From Boswellia sacra (taxonomy: Eukaryota; Streptophyta; Magnoliopsida; Sapindales; Burseraceae), in NCBI GenBank assembly GCA_013180625.2, contig SNVD02000468.1, positions 62,001 to 126,000 on the forward strand: 64,000 nt of DNA. Direction: 5' to 3'. The notes under the pieces were generated by a model that searched no databases, was not told where the DNA came from, and saw only the letters and a program-made list of their open reading frames with translations. Made by a program: the position numbers and the translations under genes. Of the stretch, positions 37,538 to 50,410 are shown piece after piece. Numbering within the stretch: the first letter of the stretch is position 1; each line of letters starts with the position of its first letter.

Positions 37538-37650
37538 GGGAGGTGCAGGGGGAGGTTTTTGTGTGTGGGCTGCTCTGTTTCACTCTGTTTTCAGGAGTTT
37601 GTGAAAATTGTGCATGTTTTTCAGTAAGCCAATTTGACGCCTTGGTGGCT

Positions 37651-37659
37651 TTATATATA
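37651..37659 (-). promoter_or_regulatory. TATA box of ERF gene 1
   Basis: On the minus strand TATATATAA lies about 115 bp before the start codon of the ERF gene, leaving room for an 80-90-base leader. Confidence 0.7.
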
Positions 37660-37829
37660 CACTGAAAGCAAGGTTATGTATAAATCGGGTAACTTCATAC
37701 AAGGCTAAAATGGGACAGAAAATCGAAATTACTAAGGAGGACACGAATAGAATAAAGTATAATACAATTGCATTATCTTAATTTTATCTAATTAATTAAT
37801 TGTTTCTTAAGGGGGTTAAATTAAATGCA

Positions 37830-37835
37830 CACGTG
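37830..37835. promoter_or_regulatory. G-box in the ERF gene 1 promoter
   Basis: CACGTG within GCACACGTGGGT, about 295 bp upstream of the start. G-boxes bind bZIP and bHLH (MYC2-type) factors. A further ACGT core lies near 37937 (TCCACGTAAA). This fits a stress- or jasmonate-regulated promoter but is only a sequence match. Confidence 0.5.
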
Positions 37836-37959
37836 GGTCAATTTAGACATGGCGGGCAGGTCAGCAAGACAGTCTATGGTGACGTAAGCTTAAGATTTCA
37901 GTTTTGTCGTGTAGGAGTTGCCATGGACCGTGTCCACGTAAATGATGATGATTTTTCTG

Positions 37960-40900
37960 CCCGTGATGATCTGTGATTCTTGGACAAGTCAGCTTGACTA
38001 CTTCGAGACCGTTAAATTTCTACCTTTACCTTCTCATCTCAGCTTATTTCCTCTTCATATTTATTCAATATATGTGGATTTCTGCTTCACAAATTTCTAC
38101 AAAGTCTTTATTATTTTTATAATTATTATTTTAGAGTTGTCAATATATTTCTAAACGAACACACACACACATATAGGTATATATATTCTAATATCTCAGA
38201 TTTTGAAAGAAAAGATACCCAAAAACGACACACATATATATAGACAAACATGCTCCTTAGAAAACTTATAATTTTACTTCTCTTTTTTAAGTAAAAGGTA
38301 TCATATTTATCATCTATTGCATCGATGATATATAGAATACGTTATCATTAAATTAATGAATAATGATCATGGTTTGTTATGAATTGTATTCATTAATTTA
38401 ATGTTCACGGTTTGCTATAAATCGAGTACAAGCCTACGGCGTATATTTGATATCATTTCTCAATATTGAGAAAATAAAAATATTTAAGTATAGAAATTAG
38501 TTATTTTTAGTCAGATTTTATCACAATTAATAATAATTTTATATGTTATACTATTATATAATATTTTATGAATATGTATATACAGAGTTTGTTTACATAA
38601 TTGATATAATATCACTTATTCAATGTTATATTACTTATTAATATTTATTATATTAACTTTTTTATATTTATCTTTTATATATATGATATTACGTTAACTT
38701 TATATATAGACTTTATAAATAAAATATTATTGATATATGATTCAATATTAGAATAGAATGATAAATTTGGTAGTTCATGTTATGCTTAGCTAAGTCTTTC
38801 TGTTCTCATAACTCCACCGTTGCTTGCCTCTGATTTTTGGAAACACAAACCATCTTCGTAATTTGATTTTAGAGTGAGAAATAAAGTCAATTAACACATC
38901 ATTACATAAAGAAATTTCATGGATTTTGAAAAAAGAAATGGAAAAAGCACCGTTAAGAGATGACCGAATCTTCCACTAAACTAAATACAATTTTATTTAA
39001 TGTCTTGGTTACACATGCTGATTATTCCATAACGTAGCACATCAATTTAACTGATCACTTCAGTCACCACTTACTATTATTTATATATATTTAAAAAAAA
39101 AAAAAGTTTCTCGCTTCAACGTCATCTCCATCGCCAATCTGGGCGTTTATTTCGGGTTATATTAATGCTTGCCTAACTTGATTATTATTTAGTAACGCTG
39201 ATGCTTTCAAGATTACCCAAATAAAGCAAAAATTGTCTGTAGTTTATGTAACCTCTATAATTATGCATAATTACTTATTAATAAAATGGCTTACATCATG
39301 TTCAGGTGCAGGTGTTCATTACTTTTTCAATAATAAGCTAGATTATGCTTGTGATTTAAAGTATAAATTATGAAAAGAATTGCTTTGATTTGAAATATTT
39401 AAATCAACGCATGCTTCAAATAATGGTGGTGGTGGTTGTTGTTGTTTGTTGGTTCTATATGTATGTTGTTGTTTTTTTTTTTTTTAAATTTTTCAATGAA
39501 CAAATATGATCATTTACGGGATGATTGCAGTGTCTCCTACCTATTTATTTATTTATTTTTGGAAAAAAGATCTTGTATTTCAAAATATTACCACAATTCA
39601 ACAAAATAAATAGAAGAAAGTGAAAAACACATTGAAAAAATCATTAATAACATTTCTTCAAAAAAAATACCTAACTAATTAAAAATTTTAATTATGAAGA
39701 GTAATATTTGCCCGTAAAAGTACAAGAAAACTTAATTACAAACATTACGAAAACGTAAATCAGAAAAAACATTTCTTCCAAAAACATAGCTAATTAAAAA
39801 CATTTTATTGTTGGTGAAAGAGGGATTGGCAGCTTTAATTTCACACGTACTTTATTTAAAATAATAGAATGTTTAATAAAAAGTTGGAAGAGCATTTGTT
39901 TTCCTCTGAAAATCAATAAATAAATGATCTTAAAAGTTAGGAACAAAGTAACTATAAATGCTTGTTCTGTAACTAATTAATAAGATATAACCATTAAATT
40001 AAATTAGTTGCAAATTGGAATTCGATCGCCCGCCGTCGATGTATAGTGTGTTAAACACCATAGATAGATTTCTCATGATATCCATTTAATGCGATAAATA
40101 ATGTCTTCCATTTACTTCACGTCTCTCCACTCCAGCTACTCTCAACTCATGTGAAACGACGTAGCAGTAATCATAAATTGGTGCCAATAACCCTTCTTCA
40201 CCCTCCAACGATAATGACTTCCCATACGAATTCCCGAGCCCCCGAGTGCGCAAATTAATTTGTCCTGAGGGATTTTATTATATATATATATATATAATTT
40301 AATTATGAATCATCTACACATAGAGCCTAAAATGTATCAATCACAAGCTTGAAACACTGGACCAGATACAGGTCCCCTTGGACTTGAATCACAAGCAACT
40401 GTTTCAGTCTCCAAAAAAGGGATGCTGCGGCATAGAAAGTTGAACGTTAGTTTGATAGTCCTCCAAAAAGAATGGATACCATTTTGTATTTCGTAAATGA
40501 TTGTGACTACTCACTGGTTCTTCAATATTATAATCTCCCTATGAAGCTTCTACGAAAGCCCATTTTGGGATAATATTTCTCTCTTCTGTTTGCGGTCACT
40601 CTAATAAAAGTCTTAAGTCTATAAATTTGCCAACGCTTTCGTTGAATTTAATTACTATTTCCCAATTTTAAACTATTTTTTCTTGGTTGATATCAACTCA
40701 CAGTTTGTTAATTTGGAAAACGATTTTGATTCCGAATATTACAACTGCTTCATATATAAATAAATTAGTTGTGTATTACATTTAAAATAATTAATAAATT
40801 CAAGCATTTAAATATGCTTGTATGTATAGTACTTTAGGTCCTTTTTTCAGTTAAAATTGACAGCAGTGCTTTTGAATTTGGAAGAATTATGTTGCATAAA

Positions 40901-43862
40901 TCATTCAACTAATCTAATCAAGTAGATTCTCTGTAAAAGTTTGAATACAATTCAATTAATTAAAGGTGTTAATTGAATCTAAGGAAAGATTAGATGCTGA
41001 GTTGATTTGATTAGGATGGATAAAATGAATTTGAAAGAGCTCTAGCGTGACAAGGAAGTAGCTAATTATAAGCATGTTTCTTTAACCTCAATTTCTGCAT
41101 AGAGTCAAACGTTCCAGAAACACATAATTAAGCGTCGCTAAAATGTACAGTAAAAAATGTAAAGCTATCATCGGTGTATTTAATTAAGTTGAATCTAATT
41201 CAATTTGATTTAGTTAATCTCTCACGTGACTGTGTAGATGGTGAGAGATGAAAATGCTGCTAGCCTAAAAGAAAGCATATATAAAAGAGAAGTGAAATTA
41301 AATGGAGAAAAGGAGAGGAAGAGGAGGAATGCAAAGGAAAGGAAGCCATCAGCACTAGTAAAATTTGACTAAGCTTAAGCGGTTAGGCGAGAGGTGATGC
41401 GTACAGATTCATGGTACATGGTCCGTTTTTGGATGTTTCACATGTAACTCGAGACAATGAGACAGGGCCCCCCTCTCCCGTGCCCTTTCCACCAACCTAG
41501 ACTTACTGGTCAGGTTTCATTTCAAGCCGCCCGACGGACCATTTTGCTTCCCTAATAAATCTGACTGCCTCCAGCTCTTCTATTAATTTTAATCCCACAT
41601 TGGCTGTGAAATGGCTTGCCTTTTACCTTATGAGGGAGATCCTTATTATCATTTCTTTTTTTGAAAATGGAATGTTTATTCAAACTTGAGACTCAAAACG
41701 GATAATATCTTGTAAGAGCACATTGTCTAAATCCATACAACCCTATGATTATTAACCATTGTGAGAAATTATGTATGATTGTTTTGAAATAATAATCTTG
41801 AATGCCCAACTTATAATAATTTAATCCAATTTGATTATACTATGACCAATAATGTTTACATGATACATCAACATAATAAATTAAGAGTTAGCTTAGTAAA
41901 AGATTAATATAATTAGTTTCCCTTAGAATAGACCAAATGTATATCTATGACGTACTCCTCGTAATAGATGCATTGAATAAATAAAGTCACCCTAAATCGA
42001 TCTTTCTGATGAATGTTTTAATGGTGAATTTGATGGGACGATAGGAAAGGAGAAAGTTGGAAAGTGTCCTGTTCTACCAAGACAAGAAATTCTATGGGCC
42101 AGAGTCTCGTTTTTAAACACTTCTACGCAAATCAACTCATCAACTACCTAATATTCAACTCTTCAATTAGCGGGGGTTTTCTTTTACTTATAATATAACA
42201 ATTTCTTAATGGATAACAAAGATTGAATCATTAACAAGCACAAGCTCACTATAACACCTTGACCATACATATGCTTTCACAAAGGGAACTAACTTAGAAC
42301 TGTTTAGTTGATGTAATTGGTTCATGAACTTGCGCATATACATCTAGGGTCAGCCAAAGATTATCAAATCTTATAATAATCTTTTATTTTCACTAAGTTA
42401 TCAGCTATTATAGATGCGGCAATGAATTCTGATGGGCATTTGGGGGCCCCAATTAGATAAGGTCATAATTATGGCTTCAATTCTGGGTACAATTTGCACG
42501 CTACAATTCACATTATAAACATGCCACAGAGTAGCTTAAATTCCTGTATTATGTGTTCATTCCGTGCTATCTTTCTGAACCTATAGCTTCTTGGGTTCCA
42601 ATGGCTTCTTCGATCGCATCAAGTAGTAGTCTTTCAAGTCGTGAAAATGATAACTTGCTTAATGGTTGATTAATATGAGGATAATAATTAACCTACTAAT
42701 GGCTTTCACCCAAGTAATTAATCAAGTAAAACGATAATGGAACCTTACATATCGGCTGCTGCATGACCCTTTAACAAGTGCATTACTTATTTGCCCACTA
42801 CGTGTATAAGTCTGGAGTAGGATGATAACTTCATCGAATAAATCTCAATACACATAATCAACTAAGATGTTAGTCAATTATAAAAAAAAAATTAAATCAT
42901 ATGAACATGGTATTTTTTTTACCTAATTTTTATTTTATTTTATACAAATATAATAAGATTTTGAGTAAGTAATCAGGTTTTTTTATTAGTAATTAAATTT
43001 TATTTACTTAAATTATTAGAACGATTTCGATTAAGGATTGGCCAGACGTCGTTTATTGACTAATCTACAATTAACAACGTCGCAAGTAAATTCAATATTA
43101 CTTCATGAGATATCTAAAAAATCTTTGCACATTATTTAATGTGGAATATTCAAATTGATATGAGTATCTTTTCCTCGTATATTCTGAATTTTAAATTTAT
43201 ATATTTTTTTGAGAAAATTTCTGTTTATTTCTTATTATTGTTTGTCATGATTTAGATTGCTATACCTCTTTTCTTTTCTTTTGTTTTTTTTTTTTACTAA
43301 TTAACGAAGGTTGATTATATGATAATTAATGATAGGATAGATATCATATTTAATACCAAATAGATTATAACATTAATTAATTATATATCAATATTTTGTA
43401 CACGTTTGACTAGAGTTGGCTTACTTGAATGATTAAGACTAAACATTGGACACTGGACTGGGCTTCCAGAGGGCCTGTCTCCTCCAACCCAAAATTTCGG
43501 CTAATCTTATATTTTCCAATAATTGCTGTCCGGCCCTAAATTCTGACTTGCAAGTCTTCGTTTTGATAAATAATTTTTTAAAACTGAGCCACAAATTGTT
43601 GAAATTTAAATATTACGAAAATTTACCTAGTTAAGGATATCAAATATGCTTAATAATTTTATTTAAAATTATTTTATTTTAAATATTACAAGAAACTTAA
43701 TCTATCAAATTATATAAAAGAATGCTAATGAACATCCTCTGATTCACTATTTTCTTCTTATGTTCATCGGTATCCACAAAGCCCAGCTTTAGTACTAATA
43801 AGTAATTGAGTTAATGATTTATTTTAATATTATTTTAAATTTAATAAAATTTCATGAATATA
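37960..43862. other. AT-rich intergenic region
   Basis: Almost 6 kb with no supportable gene. It contains a GGT/GTT-rich low-complexity patch near 39425-39470, a (TA)n tract at 40278-40295 and long A/T runs. A promoter-like CATATATAAAAGAG lies at about 41275 and is followed by purine-rich sequence, but no frame or hairpin follows that I can defend. GC-richer stretches at 40,020-40,260 and 41,380-41,580 may be relics. Confidence 0.5.
40278..40295. repeat. (TA)n microsatellite
   Basis: About nine TA units flanked by TT and AA. Confidence 0.85.
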
Positions 43863-44719
43863 TGTTGGTAGCGTCAATGTGACACGTGGTAAATTTTATG
43901 CATGTGATTAAATTTTATTTTTGTTAAATTACGATAAAAACATGTGTGATATTCTTTTTCCTAATGCATTATGATATATTTATTTTAGGAAAAGATTTGA
44001 TTATTGGAAAGTTTTTAGAATTGGAATACTTTTGATACTTATCCTAATTGGCTTAATATTTTAGTTGATTACAATTTCCTATTTGGATTAGGATATTGTG
44101 ATATGCTTTTCTATAGTTTATCTAATCATCCTAGTTCAGTTTTGCAAGGATTTGACATTGATTAGAATTGTTAATTACATGAATTATATAGCTATTCATG
44201 CAGGCTATATAAAGGGAAGCACTCAAGGCTTAACGTAACTGTAAAAAAGAGTGGTGTATATGCAGAAACGTAGAGTGCACTTGAGTGTGTTTGTTTTTTA
44301 TGATCTTCATTGTAAAATCTTTATGATTTAGTTAGTTTAGACTATTCATGACTTATTTGCGTTGAGTATGTGCATAGATCTGATTTGTGAGAGTTATTTA
44401 GTCGTGTAAGCTTAAGAGAGTTGAGTGATTACATGATTTTGTAATAGTTATCGTGGTTATGTCTGACTAAACCGTTGTAGTTAAGTCCGACGTGTCTGAG
44501 AAGTGCAACGTCGGGGGGTGGGGGTGGCGAGGGTGGTTACTACTATAAAGAGTCCTAAGTCGAGTGTAAACACATACAACATCATGAATTATAACTCTTG
44601 TTGCACATGGATGTAAGCTGGTTGATAGTAGAACCGCGTAAAAATTTTTGTTCCATTATTCTTAACTGTTTCGGTTATGTTTGTATTACCCATCCATCTG
44701 CGAAAACTAATACATGTCA
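43863..44719 (+). mobile_element. Solo LTR related to Sirevirus-type element A
   Basis: A single LTR of 857 bp, starting TGTTGGTAGCGTCAATG and ending ATACATGTCA, with 5-bp duplications ATATA at 43858-43862 and 44720-44724. It shares AGAGTCCTAAGTCGAGTG, TAAACACATACAACAT, AACTCTTGTTGC and the GCAACGTC block with the LTRs at 13145 and 17045, but is clearly diverged. One LTR with a matching duplication is the product of recombination between the two LTRs of a former full element. It contains a G-rich tract (CGGGGGGTGGGGGTGGCGAGG) near 44511. Confidence 0.8.
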
Positions 44720-44724
44720 ATATA

Positions 44725-46004
44725 AAAAGGTAGAGAATGTCATCGATAATATTTTTTTTATCTGTATACAGTTAGATTAAACCATATTTTATTTTCTTGA
44801 GTTTAAAGTTTGATGTTAATAAATAATTCATCACTTGTATATTATAATATCAATATTCTCATTAAATAAAATCGTTAGAGAGAAACATTCATTTAAATAT
44901 TGACTCAGAATCTAAGATAAAAATCAAATGAATAAAGCAAATTCTATATATCTTGAAATTTTAAATGCCGAAATGAAACATTATTACGTATTTACAATAT
45001 ATACTAATTTAATTCGATCGAGATCTTGACAAAGACGGTTATTTATTAAAATAATTACCATGATTAAAATATATTTAATTATAAGGTGGTCAAACAAAAT
45101 GTGACAACAAAATCTTTACCAACATAGAAAATTATACAGTCGAAATCCGTTTCAAATTGTCTATCTCATCAAAGAATTATAATATGCTCCTATTAAAATA
45201 TTTAATGTGTCTATATACAAAGTTCACCGACAAAAAAGGGTAAAATATTGCGAGAATTCATTCTGGGCAATTGCTTGCTAGTTGCCATAACAGTGTAGTT
45301 AGTAGTTTCTGGTCTTCATTAATCATCTTCTTGGACATTCCATTGCAACCAAGCTAGTAATCATTTTCTTAAATTTCTATGCTTTTGTTTTGGTCCACTT
45401 TCGATTATTTTATTTTTAGAACGTCACTTAAGAAATTACGAAATCAGAATTAATTAATAAATATTTAAGTAGGCAGAGGTTATTATGACCACTAGAATCT
45501 AAACTTTTGAATGGTTTATCTCAGAGACTAGGTGTTGAACAGAGTTTGATATCTAATTTTATTCCCCTTTTAGCGAGTTTTAATTATCTTTTCAGCCGAA
45601 ATTTGGTCTCGTATCGTATCGGATCGAAAATACACCGTCTTTAGAGGCGAGCTTTTAGTGCATGTATATAAATATAACTTTTTATGCGTCTATTCTAAGA
45701 TCTTTTACAAGATCCAAATATTTCTAATCCGAATATTTTTGTAGGACTAGTTCTCATATTAGACAATTATGTTTTTGTCTACTTTAATTATGAAAATACA
45801 AGTATTATAGAGTCGAGAAAAATTATAAATTTTGATGGTACATGTTAAAAAAATTATATAAAGGAACTATTAAGACGATAGGCTACATGAAAAGGTTTTA
45901 GCTAAATTGTAACAGGTGTTTGGTACACTTTATCCTAATTTTTGAGTTTTTTCTTGTTAGAAGAGAGAAAAGAAAGATGAAATAGATAGAGAAGAAATGG
46001 TGAA
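44725..46004. other. Intergenic DNA
   Basis: AT-rich, with no recognisable gene or element. Confidence 0.55.
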
Positions 46005-46240
46005 TGTTGGAGCATATTATTGATTACATGGTAGAAGAATAAGAGTAAATAGGAAATAAAATCATTCATAATCAATACATATATTTATCACATAGAACAT
46101 AGTTATTATAATTTAAAACCTCCATATAATGTTTGAACACCCTCTTTCAAGTTGGAGCCTAGATATGCTTAATACTCAACTTGGAAATAAAGATCCCAAA
46201 TATATATTTGATACTTTTTTTGATAATTTAACATTAGAGT
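46005..46240 (-). mobile_element. Copia 3' end remnant on the minus strand
   Basis: Read on the minus strand, the block near 46,145-46,200 resembles the end of a copia RNase H region with the conserved AAGTTGAG...CTCCAACTTGAAAGAGGGTG string that precedes many plant copia 3' LTRs. It is followed by a TGTTCAAACATT...ATGCTCCAACA segment of about 135 bp (46005-46139) with TG...CA ends, a possible short LTR. No partner LTR or full pol was found, so it is a fragment. Confidence 0.45.
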
Positions 46241-47544
46241 CATTTACTTCATAGTAGTTATGGAGCTTTAGGAGCATTGACAAAAGGTAGAATGAAACCC
46301 AAAACATAAGAGACGGCAATTTCTGATAAAAAGAGACATTTTTTACCATGAATCTTGGCGAGGCTGCAAGAATAGTAATTAACTTTTACTATTGGCTAGA
46401 GGTGATGGGATCATTTAACAGTAGAGATGCTAGATTTTGGATACAAGTAAAGTTTGGATAAACTATGGAGATTTGACTAAATTATGATAAAAACTTTGGG
46501 TAATTAAATGAGAATTTTCAGATGCACCCTCAAGAAAATATAAGCCCAAGATTTTTTAAAATTTTACCCAAAAAAAACCCTGGACGCAAAATTCACAAGT
46601 TCCACAGCGTGAGTACAAAGATAGGCTGAGACTTAAGAGAGTGATTGAAACATTAGAAACTTGGATGAAAGCAAATGAGTGACTGACTTTTTTCAAAAAA
46701 AGAAATATTTTGGATAGAAATAGTAAAACTTAACGGAAAAGAAAATAGACACTTTTTTTTTAAAAAAAAAATAGTAAAGACTTAAAAGAAAAGAAAGATA
46801 GATTTTTTTCTTCTTTTTCATTTTGGCATAGACAAAAGTTTCTAAAGAACTCTAGCCTGCTCTTATACCCTATTAAAAGAGAGCAAGAAAAAAAAAAAAA
46901 TAGATAGGGAGGAGATAGTAAGTAAATGTTAAGACAGTTACTTCTATTGTACATATGACTGGGAAATGTAATGAATATAGTTTTATAACTAAATTGGCAT
47001 TGATTTCTTATATTAAATTGACGTTTATATATTTCGATATTCAAGATTATAGAATTTGTATATATATTAGAATTTCCTAATGGATTTTAGTAAATAAAAG
47101 TAGTTTTTCCCTTAATTTCATTTACTATTTGTGAAAATTAATCATGTAATCTTCTCGAGTGGAGGATGGTCTGGTTATTTCGATATTTCAAAGTGAAATA
47201 AGAGATTCACCGATATTATAACAACTTGAAAGACCGACGAATTTAATTTGTGGTTCATATGATATAAGATGAAATTAATAAGATTTATGGTATGTGTATA
47301 TAAGAAATAAGAAATCATTGAAGGACAAATGTCTCAATTAGCTTTTCCTTTTAGAAATTACTAAATTAAAAATAAGCTTTTGTTTTTCTTAACTAGTAAG
47401 AAAGATAAGTAAGCATTTATACGGTAACTTTTGGATTCTGCTACTAACTACTACTATTTTGATGTTTAGTTAACTTTTTTAAAATTGATTGTCCAAGGAG
47501 TTGTTACTCTAAGAATATATTTTCATATAGATTGGGAAAGTAGA
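46241..47544. other. Intergenic DNA, possibly more of the copia remnant
   Basis: AT-rich. Some of 46,240-46,700 may belong to the minus-strand copia fragment, but no protein motif can be read. Poly-A and poly-T runs at 46,755-46,770 and 46,890. Nothing else is supported. Confidence 0.45.
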
Positions 47545-48305
47545 TATATGACAACTTTTGAAAATTGATTTTGAAAAGCTAAAATTTTGATGTATCAAAA
47601 TTTCAAATTTGTCCTTCTCAAATAATAAAAATCCAAAAATACCCTTCAATATTAAAAATAAAAAATTATTTAATAAATTAAAATTAAATTGAATTTAAAT
47701 AAATTAAAATTTTAAATTATTTTTTTGAAAAATGAAACAGTGCTGGATTTATTGCTGCCAACGGTCGGCCACTGTCCATCAGGCTCGTCCAATGACACTG
47801 CCACCACCAGAGAAGTAGTCGGAGGGAGTCTTGTCTGTATCCGCCATCATCTCCTTCAGTTACAATGTCTATTAACGGGACCCGACAGTTAAAGTCACAG
47901 TGGCCGAAACTCCAATAGTCGAATCCTATCAGTAGCTAATGTAAATAGAGGAGATGATGGCAGATATAGAAAGAGCATCCTCTAGAGACTTCCTAGGTCG
48001 TAGCGATGTCGTCTCACTCGCCAAGCCGATGGCGGCCGACGACAGTAATTTAATTAATAAATTAAAATATTTTACTTGATTTTTAATATTTAATTGATGT
48101 TTGTTATTTTTAATAATAAATTAATAAACATATTAAATTATTTTATTTATGTTTAATAATTAGAAAATAATTTAATTATTTTTATATTATATTTCAAATT
48201 TATTTACATATTGTAATAGCTATTCTTATCAAAATAATGTATATTTTAGTAATTTTTAATGGAATCGAGATTTTCAAAATCAAATTTATCAAACACCTTA
48301 AACTT
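47545..48305. mobile_element. Fold-back-like element with a GC-rich palindromic core
   Basis: The core (about 47757-48047) is an imperfect palindrome: CCGCCATCATCTCCTT on the left pairs with GAGGAGATGATGGCAG on the right, and CGGTCGGCC pairs loosely with GGCGGCCGACG at the outer edges. AT-rich arms follow, with TTGATTTTGAAAA near 47561 answered by TTTTCAAAATCAA near 48272, so the inverted similarity continues outward. No target duplication could be fixed. The composition jump against the surrounding AT-rich DNA suggests an inserted element. Confidence 0.5.
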
Positions 48306-49501
48306 TTTGAGACAATATAATTAAGCACTATTCTACAACAATTTCGTACAGTACAACACTAGTTCCAAACACACTCATAACGTGAGTAGCTAGTCTTCGT
48401 CAAATATCAAGACCCACATTTTGGCTCTACCTACTGAGAACATAGTAGTACTAATTTCACCTACAATTGCGTGAATTAGGTTGAGACAGATAGAATTTCA
48501 TCTACATAACCAGAAAAATGCTAGCAAATTTGATAAAATTTCCAATCAAAGCATTAAAGACTTGCTCCATCATACACTGGTTATTTTTTTCTCCCCATAA
48601 ATTGGTCTTTGTCCCTAATGTTAAAGTAAGTTGTATATGCCCATAATTTTCATTTTTGATAATATGGTTTCGTAAATTTTTATGTATAACAGTTGTTACA
48701 GAGGTCGGATCAGCTTTAAACAAAATTAATAAAGTTATTGCAATTTAAATAATTAAAACAGTATTTCTTTTAGTATGTGTAATTTTCAAAAAAGAAATTT
48801 AGTACTAACTTCTTTTTAAGAGAGATGGATTTTAATTATCAACATTATGATGTACATTCGTGCTAGACGGTTATAATTACTTTTTAATGAATAAACCTGA
48901 CATAAAAGTATATATAACAAGTTAAATATATATTTGTTGTGTTCTTTGTTTTGAGAATAATAGAAAAATGATATAACAGTGATAGCTTAAAGGATGAGTT
49001 TAAACTGAACAAAAATAATGGAAGAAAATCGTCTTCCTTGCCCCTACGAACAGTGGTGATAATTTTAATTTATTTGATATAATTACTTAATTGTTGGCAT
49101 TACTTAGAATAATATAGACATTATTTAGATTTTTGAAAAAAAAAAAAGTGAACTTTAAACTTCACTTCGCTGACGTTTGAACATGGAAGTTAAAACCATT
49201 ACTTTGACTAATTAAACAATAAGCATAATTATATTAATTATCATGATGAGATATATGATACAATTCATGTTGGCATTAGACACTTAATTACTCCAACGAT
49301 TGAGTACTACTCTTGTCAGATAAGAAGTCGATGAATTCATGTCATATAGGTTTTATTTGTAAATCATAAATCATATTTGATTGTTATAGAATGCATACAA
49401 TTAAGAATTAGAAATTCATTAATATGTGAAACGGGTGAAGTAATAGCTCCCTTAATGTATCCAATACCTGGACTTTTTTCCTCGTATTAAGAAAGCTTAT
49501 G
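48306..49501. other. Intergenic DNA
   Basis: AT-rich, with no gene or complete element identified. Confidence 0.55.
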
Positions 49502-49638
49502 TAACGACCCATCTCCCGCCTGATCTCTCCCGGGCGCACACGGACCCCCTACCGTGTGTGGCCATGTACCTGTGATCCCGTGACTCGGTAGGGGGTCCGT
49601 GTGCGCCCGGGAGAGATCGGGCGGGGGATGGGTCGTTA
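49502..49638. repeat. GC-rich 52-bp inverted repeat (strong hairpin)
   Basis: The left arm 49502-49553 (TAACGACCCATCTCCCGCCT...) and the right arm 49587-49638 are inverted copies over 52 bp with only two mismatches. The loop is 33 bases. The arms include CCCGGGCGCACACGGACCCC and are about 65% GC in a region that is otherwise very AT-rich. It could be a small fold-back or MITE-type element, or a hairpin small-RNA locus. No ORF and no clear target duplication. Confidence 0.85.
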
Positions 49639-50410
49639 GTTAATTAACTATGTACAATTACTTGGACATTGATTTTCAAGGATGTATATATGAAAGCTTG
49701 CGTTCAACACTTGTGATGGTCACATTTTCCGAGTTGATGTACTCAAGAATTTTTTTGTTTTTAATTTTTATCGCCATAAGAAAGCAGTGAGATTCCCGTG
49801 ACTTTTCTCCGATGAATTTCACCCATGGATGGCCCATTGGTGTTGGTGATTTGGGTATCCATTGGTGCTCGCATAGATATCTCTTGGACCCAAAAGTCAG
49901 CATATCGAATAGCAAATTTCATGTTACTAGTTGACAAGAAAAAGAAACATTTAGCGACAAAATCCATTTTATTCGCTCATTTTGCAACCAGAAACATAAG
50001 AATCCCATCGACCATATTGAAAAAAATTCTTATCATATCAGTAAAAGAGATAAAAATGCCTATCAAGAAAAAAGAGATTCATTAGACTTTTCTTATTAAT
50101 TGTCATAGAAAAGGTCGAACAATCCAAATCTTATACTGCTACGAAGAACCTTCCGAGAAAAAGTGATAAATAATTAATATACACATATATCTATAGCAAT
50201 AATAATATAGATACGCTTTGAACATGGTCAATCCACGTTCTAGAGAATTCACATCCACCGTCAGATATGACTCGATCGTTCTCAAAATTCGACCATTTAT
50301 ATGCGAGCCCTAGCAACCAAGTTTGATAGCTACGTGGTCAAACTACTACTCATCGTGTTCTTTAAATTATATTCATGTTAACTTGAAGGGGACACAATTT
50401 ATGAAGCATT
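49639..50410. other. Promoter-side intergenic DNA of ERF gene 2
   Basis: Contains the upstream region of the ERF gene. Two W-box-type words (GGTCAA, reverse of TTGACC) lie at 50226-50231 and 50336-50341, and a TATA candidate at 50296. Short frames at 49,676-50,085 overlap on both strands and are not protein-like. Confidence 0.5.
50296..50302 (+). promoter_or_regulatory. Candidate TATA box of ERF gene 2
   Basis: TTTATAT lies about 110 bp before the start codon. A second AT-rich word (TTAAATTATATT, near 50362) is closer to the ATG and would leave a very short leader, so I prefer the first. Confidence 0.45.

Noticed and set aside
44510..44540. G-rich tract as a telomere or regulatory repeat
   Set aside because: It is inside the solo LTR and has no telomeric TTTAGGG units; it is more simply an LTR mutation hot spot.
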